Under the pieces are notes generated by a model. The model saw only the letters and a list, made by a program, of their open reading frames with translations, made no database searches and was not told the DNA's origin. Made by a program: the position numbers and the translations under genes. Below, piece by piece: positions 46,918 through 56,844 of a stretch of 64,000 bases of DNA; within the stretch, counting starts at the first letter, position 1, and the number at the start of each line of letters is the position of its first letter. This DNA is from Lepeophtheirus salmonis (Eukaryota; Arthropoda; Copepoda; Siphonostomatoida; Caligidae), in assembly GCF_016086655.4 (NCBI RefSeq), contig NC_052137.2:34120007-34184006 (forward strand), in the 5' to 3' direction.

Positions 46918-48164
46918 TAACTACTAATTTAGTTTTGGAAGGAAAGATTGAGAGATGCAATACAGATTACTATTTGATGGATGGAGGGACAAATATGATT
47001 TCCATCCATCAGTGAGTATTGAGTGGTTGAAGAAAAATAGTTTATAAACATGATTTGGATAATGAGACTTTATTATTGTTTGTGCATTCCCTTTGTGCAT
47101 AATTACATCGAAGAGTGATTGACAAAGCAGTTGTACCAAACAGCTAATTAACAATACCAAATGTATTTTCTTCAAATATAAACAGTAGGAATCAATGAGA
47201 AAAAAAAAATAAAAGAGTTACCATCAAAGTAATTGCTTTTTACATTTTAACAATCAAATTTTTTTGAAAAATGTTTTTAAAAGGGAAAAGGGGATATTTT
47301 TTGAAAACTTTATATATTTAGTAAATGGACAATATTGCTTAGTCCTGTCATCAAACAAGTATCACATATTCTAATTATTAATGACATAAAGACATGAAAG
47401 ATAAAATATGATTATAGAATTTTTTAGTGCTACCTTTAATTTTTTAGATAAGGTACTCTACCATAAGGGGTTCAGTTTATTCGTTCTGTATGAGTTCGAT
47501 GTCATAAGGGATTACGTACTCACTAGCTTTATGAACTTTTTGCTCTATTAAACGTGTTTCAAAAAAAGTTGATATCTTATGTTATATATATAAAGACGAA
47601 AAAGTCCTCAATATATTTGGCTCAACATTATTTTGTCCTTTTATGTAAGAAATAATCGTTTTTGAAGAAAACTTTCGCATAACTTTTGAAAGATTGTTTT
47701 TAAATCTAAAATAGCTAATTTTTATAAGTTTCTCAATTTTGATTATTTTTAGGTAAGAATACTATTTTTTCAATAAACTGTGAAATTCACAATTTCAAAA
47801 GCCTTGCTCAACCATTAGACATTGATCAATGCAGCTTTGTTGACTTTATACCACCAACACATTGGGAAAAAAATACATTTTTAAAACCAGTCTAATATTC
47901 TTAGATACATCAGTAAATATTCAACCCATGGTTTTATGACTTGCGTGGTATAATTTATGTACTAAAGCATTTTTACTTGAGGTGGAAAGGTCAATAATGA
48001 CATCATTTTTTACACATTAGCAAATCAAATAAACGTTTTATGCAATTCTTATTTTTGATATAATCCAAATCAGTAGCAATATATAGATCTAACCTTTATG
48101 ATGGATAACCTTTATTTTTATATACCCTCTAGATAATGAGTGTTGTGTAGGTATTTATTTACGA
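46918..48164. other. No gene recognised
   Basis: AT-rich. The minus frame 46924-47175 (MKKIHLVLLISCLVQLLCQS) would begin like a signal peptide but has no further support from splice sites or family match. Confidence 0.3.
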
Positions 48165-48840
48165 CCCGGGACTTTATTCCAGTCCGGTTTAGTAGAGTTC
48201 CAATTTGTAGTTATTAAAAAAGTACGGGATTTATCAGTGTTCCCACCTACGGAAAGTTCCCAGGAAATATCCTATTAAACTTTTCCATAATGAATGACAA
48301 ATATATTATTCAATAAACTGTTCCAAATCTGAAAAAAAGTTCCTAGTTTTTGAAGCAGTATGAAAAATAAAATAAACATAATAATTATTATACTATTAAT
48401 TTAATATAATCTGACATTTTAGATGACTCATATTTTTTTTAGTAGAAAGAGTTATATGGATTTTAGTTATGCGTGAGCTGACTTTTAGACCTTACATGGA
48501 GCTGTGTATTTCACAATTATATTAAGAACTCAAAGATCCATAGAAATTATCTTTTGCATTACTTACATTCTAAACTTTTTTGCTCCAAGTCGATTCAGGC
48601 TACATAATTTAAAAAAACAGTACTTGTGTCCTCTAAAAGAACAACTTGCGAACTATAATTGATTATGAGCATAAACAGCATGAGAATTGATATTATTTGA
48701 GTAAGACTAGTTTATATTTTATCATTTCTTAAATAGTAAAATTTCACTGTATTTATTATTTACTAAAGAGATCCGCTCCAACACATCTTCCCCGGAAATT
48801 AGAATAAACCCTAGAAAGGTATGAACAGCTTATATTTAAG
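48165..48840. repeat. Dispersed repeat family E, copy 1
   Basis: It aligns with 55685-56100 in the same orientation. Examples are TATGGATTTTAGTTATGCGT against CATGGATTCTAGTGATGCGT; TATTTCACAATTATAT against GATTTCACAATTATAC; and CACTGTATTTATTATTTACT against CACAGTATTTATTATTCACT. There is no coding content and the ends are not defined. Confidence 0.65.
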
Positions 48841-49389
48841 TAATAAGGTTTTGTTTAAAAATACATTGTTGTCCTATGACCTTCCTCTTTTATACATAGA
48901 TATATATATATATATAAATGATAAAAGCATAAAGATGACCATTTGGAATTTGGCATTTCTATAGATGTGAATATCCTTTGATTTATAGAAACGATCAAAT
49001 TTGACAATCCGTTTTTGTATAGGGGTATAAAATAACCCTATAAAGGTACTAGGGATCTCATTTCTCGGAAAATAGTAGTTAAGTTGGAAAACAGGAAATA
49101 ACAGAATTCTGTTAATTAATAATGAATACTTTGAAGTTTATGTGTTTATTTTTATAATTAATGAAGAAATATTAAATATTTTACAATCATATTATCATTT
49201 TTTTTTTCCATTTTCATCTTTATCACTAATTATGTGTTATTTAATTGTGAAATACACAACCTGATCCTTAGAATGTAACTATATACTGCATCATTTGCAA
49301 ACCATACATTGTAAAAACTTTATACCAAGTAATTCTTCATTGTCTTCAGAAGCATAAACTGAAAAAACTTTATACAGAATAATTCTTCA
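48841..49389. other. No gene; (TA)n run
   Basis: AT-rich with a dinucleotide run at about 48899-48917. Two similar short motifs (ACTTTATACCAAGTAATTC, ACTTTATACAGAATAATTC) lie near 49317 and 49367. Confidence 0.4.
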
Positions 49390-49670
49390 TTGCCTACGCA
49401 ACAAAGTTGAACGGATGTGTTGTTTTGTCCCTTGTGTATTTGTTCCTTTGTTAGTCACCAGGATTACGGAGAAGTTCAAGCTTAGATCAAACTTTGATCG
49501 AAGATTATATATTTGTCGCAGTAAATGGGCATGAAATTTTGAGTGGTCAAAGTGAATGTAACACAAAATGTAAAAAAATGAATAATCAATCATAACTTTG
49601 GATCAAATTGAGATAAATCACTCAATTTGATTTTAAAAGGAGGTTTGGGGCTCCATTGAGTGCCCATTTT
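49390..49670. repeat. GGAGGTTATG-type dispersed repeat, copy 1
   Basis: GTTGAACGGATGTGTTG, TTAGTCACCAGGATTACGG and ATAACTTTGGATCAAATTGA match 52445-52740. I recall a widespread arthropod repeat with the same start (ACGGAGGTTATG..TTTGTTTGTTAGT.ACCAGGATTACG). The class is unknown to me. Confidence 0.55.
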
Positions 49671-50554
49671 AGTTAAGTATGTATTTGTTGTGTACAAATG
49701 GGTTCTTTTTCATTTTAAAATGTACTATTTAATTGCAACCTTGGTCATTCTAATAACCATTTATTAATTTATACTATCATTTCATTTTGATTTAATACAA
49801 TTACATTGTTATTATTTATTTATTATAATATAACTGTGGGCATTTCAACTGCATAATACGCCACAGAATCAGGGACGCACGCAATTTTTTTAAGTCACAA
49901 ATGAATTTTTTTATTAGAAAAGTCTACAAAAATATATTATTCGTTTTGCCATTTCAATTTTTTTCCACGATGAGATAATGTCATTTTTATCAAAATAGTC
50001 AAACATTAACATATTAATCATCCATGAAATATTTAATCATTGCATTGTCCTCATCAAAAATACTGTAAATCCTTTATTTAAAGTAATCATCACATTTTTG
50101 GGTAGTAACTAGAACAATTTACTTTGACAAGTTACAACTTGTACACAAAATATTCAACGTTAAATTAAGTGAAGCTTATATTATGAAATAATTTAATAGA
50201 GGTAGGTGTAAAACCCCAAGAAATCCCGGGAAAACGTATCCCATAAGATAGCCCCTAATGAATATACATATATTTATGTAATTAAGTAATTCTTTTTACT
50301 TTTGATAATATTTTTACATTTTATGTACATAAAAGTATATATGATATAAAAATGTACCTTTCAAGATTTAACAATTATAAGTTAAGTGGGCGAACAACCA
50401 ATTCAAAAGTGCATTGTTTTTTGATACAAGATACATGTGGGTACACAAATAGTATGCACGTGAACTGCAATAAAATCTTCTTTATGTATTGTTCAATGAG
50501 TTTGTCTTCCTTGAATGTAAAGGGAACCAACTGATCCTTACATAAGTACAACCA
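49671..50554. other. No gene seen
   Basis: AT-rich. AAATCCCGGGAAAACGTATC near 50222 resembles motifs near 22720 and in family E. Confidence 0.35.
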
Positions 50555-50665
50555 CAGGAGCGTCTGTAAGGTTATATATATATTATTATTTTTTTTTTGG
50601 GGGGGGAGGCTTGGTTTTTGGATTTTTTGTGTTTTTTAAATCCAAATTTTTTTTTTTTTTGAAAA
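50555..50665 (+). repeat. Short T-rich family H element
   Basis: CAGGAGCGTCTGTAAGGTTA, then GGGGGGAGGCTTGGTTTTTG and T tracts. Only the 5' part is present. Confidence 0.5.
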
Positions 50666-51179
50666 CAAATAGTGTGGTACTATGAGATGTAAGTATTTAT
50701 CTGGTTAAATAGCTCATTCCAAATGTTTATGTCACACCCTTTTCATGGTAACCAATCCTCTTTATTTGTTCCCAGTTACGCATGTTTCTTTTGCGTTTAT
50801 CCAGATCTCAACTCTGACCTTATCAGTGTGTGTTATATAGTGATATTATGACTATATGTACATATGTATTCATGCTTCTGGTAATACTACATTGTTATTA
50901 CATAGTTGGAGTAATGATATATACATATGCATTAGTGTTGGGCCTGGGTCTAGAAACCTTGTTTCATTTTATTTCTTCTAATTCAACTTCACCAGAAAAT
51001 TTATTCAATTCTTATAGTATTTTGAGTATTGCATCAAAATAAAAGTATTTAAAAATCATAGACTTCTCTGCGGCCGTTATATTTTTATTTGTAACGAACT
51101 AATTATGTCCTTAAAGGAAATTATGTCTAGATTGATCGCATTTAAAATTTGGTTGAGAGTGATATAACAAGTCGTTACC
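50666..51179. other. No gene recognised
   Basis: The plus frame 50830-51042 is hydrophobic (YVFMLLVILHCYYIVGVMIY) but isolated; no splice or family support. Confidence 0.3.
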
Positions 51180-52140
51180 TTTATTCTATCACACAACCTT
51201 TCTCCCAAGAAGAAACAGAAAAAAGACACAAAAATAGTTGGTAGTTAGCTAATTCAGTCAATCATAACAATTGTTATTTCTCTCTTAAGCACTCCCAGAC
51301 TCTTATAGTCATATTATTTATCGACAATTTTTAAAATGAGTTATGTACATTTTATAATATTATAATCCTAAATAGTATTTTATTTGATACTGTATTTTAA
51401 TACTGCTTCTTAATCTCTTATTAAACGCGTATTTGTATATGTAAATTATGCTCAAAAAAAATTCATTGAAATAATCCAATGGGCAATATATATAATAGGT
51501 TGAGGAAAAAGTAACTTCGTATTTTTGCTTTAATTCAATGCTTTAAAAGAAGTTTTACAATCATCCGATTTAAGACAAGTATGCTCAGTTCTGTTTCATA
51601 ACTTGTTGCCACGAGAATCCAACTTCATAATGCCCCTCTTGTAAAAGCCCTTGTCCCTATTGGAGAAACAATCGGACAACCAATTTCAACAGGCCTCTAT
51701 TGAAGCCTAATGTGTACCCCCAAGTGTTATGGTCATAGACAGGAACAGGTATTAATCACTTGGTGCAAGGTCTAGACTGTAGGATGGATGCATTAGAACT
51801 TCCTATCCGAGATCTGGATTCCTTTTGACGCGTGTTTCTCTTTCAGGTAGTAAAAATGTAAAATACGGTAAATATCTTCCTTTGAGACCTCCATATTTGA
51901 CGCTCGATAATTCATGACTGACCGGCCATTGCAATACTGTTCAAAAAGTGTTTTACAAAGCTTTATTGTATGCCCCGATGTGGCCAATAATGAGCAAGGC
52001 ATACTTATTTTTAAAAAAAGTGTGGGAATTACGAAATAGCTTTTCCCCAAAACTAAGTAATGTATTCGACGAGGGTCAACAAGAAATTGTACTCATGTCC
52101 TTTTTGGAACGGAGCATAACTATAAAATAACTTATTTCTT
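51180..52140. repeat. Dispersed repeat family B, copy with mariner insertion
   Basis: Flanks 51180-51495 and 52056-52140 align with 27090-27640. AACAAGAAATTGTACTCATG runs into CTTTTTGGAACGGAGCATAA without interruption, giving the empty site for the family H insertion there. The mariner at 51498-52053 sits in this copy only. Confidence 0.7.
51498..52053 (-). mobile_element. Mariner deletion derivative with TIRs
   Basis: TA flanks at 51496-51497 and 52054-52055. The left end is GGTTGAGGAAAAAGTAACTT and the right end is a diverged inverse (ACGAAATAGCTTTTCCCC). Minus strand: the N-terminus NMEVSKEDIYRILHFYYLKE and KHASKGIQISDR joins directly to HPS, then a third-Asp-type stretch (about 51790-51740) and the C-terminus NRDKGFYKRGIMKLDSRGNK. 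The DNA-binding linker, Asp 1 and Asp 2 are deleted. The N-terminal motif (HILLFYFRKGKNAS in the family) and the TIR type fit classic mariner (DD34D). The derivative is 556 bp. Confidence 0.85.
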
Positions 52141-52444
52141 CGTTTATTTAACAAAAAAATACATCATGAAATCAAGTTAGAAGAGATTATCGACACCCGA
52201 CAACAAAATACATAGAGTACTTTTGTGTTTCCAATGTTCTGTTAATAGACAAATGACAATACTTTTGTAACGAGTGTTTTCAAATTGTAAGCATAGGGAC
52301 CACGGAGAAAAGGGGTTTTAGAGAGAAAAAAGGGTCAATATTTTGAAGGAATTTAATATTAAATTTTGATTCCGGTTTATTATCTTACATTATTTTTATA
52401 ATTAAAAGATTTTTTATGAGTTATTATTTTTTTGAATTGTCTTT

Positions 52445-52740
52445 TATTACCTCCGCAGCGGATTTGAACGGAGGTTATGTATTTGCTTCATTTTATTTGC
52501 TTGTTCGTTAGTTTGTTATTCACCAGGATTATGACAAAAGTTCCGTATCGATTTTGATTAAACTAGGTACCAATATTTTATATTGTAACTGTAATAGGCC
52601 CTTAAATTTTAGAGGTCAATATCAAAGGTCAAGTTAACGTAAAAAAGAAAAAAAAATACATAATTGACTATAACTTTGGAGCACATTGAGATACATAGCT
52701 CAGTTTTATTTTTGGTGTATGTTTATTACACATTCTAGTT
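52445..52740. repeat. GGAGGTTATG-type dispersed repeat, copy 2
   Basis: GATTTGAACGGAGGTTATG, TTATTCACCAGGATTATGAC and TATAACTTTGGAGCACATTG match 49390-49670. This copy keeps the start better (CCTCCGCAGCGGATTTGAAC). Confidence 0.6.
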
Positions 52741-53314
52741 TTATAAACGTCCTCTATTCCACGAGGTTGTCCTCTTTTTACATTCTGAAAATCGAGTTAA
52801 CCCATAAAAAATTAGGCCTTTCTTGAATTTACTAAAATGTCGCCCTGACGCTCTGGACAAGATTTAAAAAGAAAACTTGTACAGACAAACAAGGATTGTT
52901 AATAACCTAACATATAGCAGCAAAATAATTACATATATTAAGGGGCCTTCCACTTTCAAATCGGTGAGTGGAAACAACAATAACGCATGGATGTATTAAC
53001 TAAAGTAATGAATAATTAAGCTTCGAAAATTCCCTCTGGTATCTATGAATAATATTATACGAATTATATAGTGATTCACATATATACATCTTTGATATCA
53101 AATATCGCTGGTCACAAACTACATGTTATTGAAATTGAACCATTCTAAAACCTATGGCATACTCCTCAAATATAATTTGTTGCTATATCTATAAAAGTTA
53201 TGTGTGATATCCATTTTTATTTTTCAAACCAGATCATTTTTTGCATTTAAGTAAATATATATTGATTAAGAGTAAAGTTGTATACCTATATTCATTTCAT
53301 TATTTAATTATAAA
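52741..53314. other. No gene seen
   Basis: AT-rich with no recognised signal. The gap at 52141-52444 is the same in character. Confidence 0.35.
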
Positions 53315-53830
53315 ATATATAACTGTTGCAGAAAATCGGTATATATATTGAGATCAAAAATATCTGTGGAAATTTCTTGCTGCAAGTTTACTTCTGGATT
53401 GCCTCTTTTTGGTCAACGATTTTGAAATCACCAGTTTGGGAACTTTGCTAAATTTTTTTTCCTTCCTTGACCCTTCTAATTTGCAAAAGTTTGTCCATCC
53501 TTCCTTTTCTTACACCTATTCTCAATGGTCCTTATAGGAATTTGTAACCTTTGAGCAACGCCTCTTTGGCTTGATCCACCCTCTATCATGCCAACAGCCT
53601 TGGCCTTGGTCTCCAAAGAGTGTTCTCTCACGATTTCGGGTGTTGAATTTCAACTAACATCCTGTGGTATGTTCTGAGCCCTTTTATACTGATGTATGAT
53701 GCAATCATCGAAAATAATTGCATCAGAAAAATTCAATATTGCCTAATGATTGTATCAGCCAAATTTCACTTTATTCCTACCACAAATATTTTTTTGAACT
53801 ATAAAACGGATATTTTTAATAACAACATCA
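53315..53830 (-). pseudogene. Tc1/mariner transposase relic, N-terminal domain only
   Basis: Minus strand from about 53650: REHSLETKAKAVGMIEGGSS, QRGVAQRLQIPIRTIENRCK, KRKDGQTFAN, then KNLAKFPNW and FQNR near 53410. This is the N-terminal helix-turn-helix domain of a Tc1/mariner family (ETRAKAVGMIEGG..QRKVA..L.I..RTV). The rest of the protein is absent. Possible inverted ends are AGATCAAAAATATCTGTGG at left and the inverse of AGTTCAAAAAAATATTTGTG at right, with mismatches. If so this is a 0.5 kb deletion derivative. Confidence 0.65.
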
Positions 53831-53858
53831 ATTTTTGAACATACTGTAATATGCATAA

Positions 53859-54958
53859 CCTGGGTAGGCAGCAAAACTTGGACTCAAGAGATGGATTTAT
53901 AAATACATCAATAATTTTATATTTTCAGTAATAGGCAAAAAAAATATTGTTTACAAAACATGTAAACAACGTTTTTGCACAACTTTTTTCACTCAATATG
54001 GCCACCTCCATTATCAATCACAGCCTTTACACGTCACCGGAAGTCTATGTGGGATGAAAAACTCCTCTGACAAGTTGTCCCATGCAACCACTATGGAGGA
54101 CTTCAGTGAGTCCAATTTGGGTGTGAGGTTATGTTGGTTTACCTCTCCTAAGGGCTTAAATAAAAAAGTCCCGTGCGTTCAAATCTGGTAGGGAAGTGGA
54201 CCATATCTCTTTGGACCGAATGTTATCTGTGCTGAACTTTCGGTACTTGGAGCACGTGAGAGAGGAAAGAACATCTTGAACCCACATGTAGTTACCCTTT
54301 GGATAGTTGGTCTTCAACCATGGCAAGATGGTGTACATTGGTTGTGGAATTGATCAACTGTGGAAATATTCCCGCCTGAGAAAATTTACACAATTGAACC
54401 ATTTGCCTTAATCCATGGGAGGATTTTCTTGCACCTTTCGAACCTCCTGGCTTTCATGGCCTCAGTCAGAAGATGGAGTCTTATTGAACGAAACTAATCT
54501 CAATTAGTGCTTCAATGCCCTCCAGATGGTCCTAGGAGCCATAGACGAGTCGTAGGTGAGACGATTCATCGACTTTTTTGGGATCCTCCTTTATTTTCTT
54601 ACGCAAAACAGAACAAGAACTTTGTACCCCTCGTTAAATCCTCCCCTCCACTTCCTGACGTAATATTGAGATATTCTTCATTTTTGTTTCATCCTTGTGA
54701 GCTTAAAAACCAGGCTCCTAGAACACTTAACCATGTCTGTAACCTTCATCACATCACTTTAGCATCAAGGAGATCTGACATGCGCTGCTTTTTTGGTTGT
54801 TGTATGCTTCTGATGATGAAATAACTAAATAATTATTATTGTTTGTTTATAACAAAAGGACGGTGGAAACTAAATGTCCAATAGTAATCACCAAACCTTT
54901 CCATAGTAATGAGAAAATAAACATGTATTAACTGTTCCCGTTTTGCTGCTCCATCCTG
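53859..54958 (-). mobile_element. Mariner (DD37D-type) relic, most of the transposase present
   Basis: The ends share GCAGCAAAAC within imperfect inverted repeats; TA follows at 54959-54960, while the left TA has decayed to AA. Minus strand: RISILRQEVEGRI, KKIKEDPKKSMNRLTYDSSM, APRTIWRALKH (second helix-turn-helix) and LVSFNKTPSSD. The first Asp region is broken. The catalytic part follows: ILPWLKTNYPKGNYMWVQDV (second Asp, about 54285), DNIRSKEIWSTSLPDLNARD (third Asp, about 54165). The C-terminus is VKAVIDNGGGHIE near 54000. Thirty-four residues separate the two Asp, which becomes 37 if a three-residue gap at DNIRSKEIW is filled. Frameshifts and stops are present. Confidence 0.85.
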
Positions 54959-55684
54959 TACATTATACATGTGCCTTATTTAATACCTTGATGATTAGCG
55001 AAAGGAAGAAGTTAATTAAGTTGTTCAAGCATGTTGTTTTCATTGACAAGTTGGCTTCATTATCCACTAAAATCTATGCAGAACAAGCAATACAATTAGT
55101 ATTTTTTGCCTAAATTACAATGCAATTTGCATAGGAATAGATGTACGTTTATGCCCTTTGAAAGAGTTTCCTAAATGCATCCCATTCCTTAGGTTGGTAA
55201 TTTATGTACAATATAGTTATCAGATTATTTAATACTTAATATTAAGAATCTCCGAGCTAATTTGAAGCATTGTTTGTATATCCATGATATTTACAGAAAA
55301 ATGGTAAGAATGTATTTACTCTATCACAGTATGTCGTAGAACATACATGGGTTGTTTACCCAATGTATACTTATATATTTTCTCTTCCTTTTCTTTCAAG
55401 GGTAAGATGGATAATTATCTCATAATATTGTTATTCCTTATTATTTCACTTAAATCCCACTCAAAAATATACATATGTATATTGATAAGAAGAAAAAAAA
55501 AGAGAAATTTATTTCTTAAAAAATAACCCTTCTATCCAATAAGTCATATGAAGACACGCATTTTTTGACTGATAATATCATTAACATGTCTGATGAAAGT
55601 CCAAATGAGGGATTATGTTGGTACCTATGTATAAATTAGGATTTTTCTCCCTGAATCCCCTTTACTTGGGATTTGGAAGTTGGA
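54959..55684. other. No gene seen
   Basis: AT-rich with no recognised coding or repeat signal. Confidence 0.4.
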
Positions 55685-56100
55685 CATCTAGGGGAGATTC
55701 CCGGTAAATCTCGCACTTTTTAACACTCGGTTTAAAGTTGACAATGGAGATTTCTGTCTACTATTTTTGATCAAAAGAGGTACATGGATTCTAGTGATGC
55801 GTAATTTTATCTTTTATCCCACGGTTAGGATTTCACAATTATACACCCAGCTCCAGTTGTTCAACTAGATTGTTCATCGCTTACTGTTTTAGTTTTTTCA
55901 TGCAGGTTACAGAACTCCAATAAGCTGGATCCGTGGGCTCTAAAATACAACCCTCGCACTATGAGTTATAATGATGCAAATGTATAAGACAACGAGTAGT
56001 ATAAATTTTAGTATTTTTTCTTAAATAAAAAAAAAAATAGTTAAATGTCACAGTATTTATTATTCACTTAGGGATCATTCCTCAAACACATTGTTCTTTC
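55685..56100. repeat. Dispersed repeat family E, copy 2
   Basis: Aligns with 48165-48840. It begins near GATTCCCGGTAAATCTCGCA and ends near CATTCCTCAAACACATTGTT. It is shorter than copy 1 on the left. Confidence 0.6.
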
Positions 56101-56163
56101 TTCACATAATTCTTATCTTGAAATTTCATTTTATGCCTTTTTTGAAAAAAAAGAAAATGGTTC

Positions 56164-56189
56164 GACCTTTTTTTTTAAAAAAAAAGGTC
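56164..56189. repeat. Perfect 26 bp A/T palindrome
   Basis: GACC, nine T, nine A, GGTC: an exact 13 bp stem with no loop. Related GACC/GATC plus T-run sequence surrounds it (56130-56230). Confidence 0.9.
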
Positions 56190-56436
56190 CCTCTTTTTGT
56201 GAAAAAGAAAATGATTGATCTTTTTTCTATTTTTCAAATTTTTGTCCCCTATACGACTTCATGAATGCAATATTTGCATATTATTCAGGTCTACGTTCTT
56301 TTAAGTTGACCATTCCTCCTGCAACGAGAATAAACGTTACCCCTAAGTGACCAGATACTTTGTGAATGTCCCCTAACAATATCCCGCAATTTAAATATTT
56401 ATATACCGGGAAAAGATGACCATTGACTGTATGTGT

Positions 56437-56844
56437 TAGTGTTGGACCGAACTAATTCAGTTCTTCAAAGAAGTTTGGTCTGGAGCGATCTAATTCGGTC
56501 TAGACCGATTTTTTGGATGAACAATCGCTGATGACGTCATAAGTGTTTCTAAATTGTGAACATTGAACAAGCAAAAACTTCAATTAAAGCAAAATATCTA
56601 GCATATATTATATTTGTACATCTCATAAACTTGGAGTGTGAAGAAAAATGGTCTATAGATTGAGACCTCAAAAAGTGGTCTATATATTGAGACCAAAAAA
56701 ATCAGTCCACGATTTGAATACGATTAAACTTCGGCCGATTGTCGGAGATCACAAGCTGGACTGAAATATCCGTCATAATCCGTCTAAAAAAATCACTTAA
56801 GACCGAACTGGAATAAAATATTGTTGGACCGAGTTTCAACACAA
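56437..56844. mobile_element. Family G MITE, longest copy
   Basis: Starts TAGTGTTGGACCGAACTAAT and ends with the inverse of TTGTGTTGAAACTCGGTCC. The 408 bp interior contains repeated GACCGA/TCGGTC motifs and one TGACGTCA (about 56531-56538), and has no coding frame. Confidence 0.5.

Noticed and set aside
46924..47175. Minus frame starting like a signal peptide (MKKIHLVLLISCLVQLL)
   Set aside because: Isolated; the downstream part is unremarkable and no splice or family evidence supports it.
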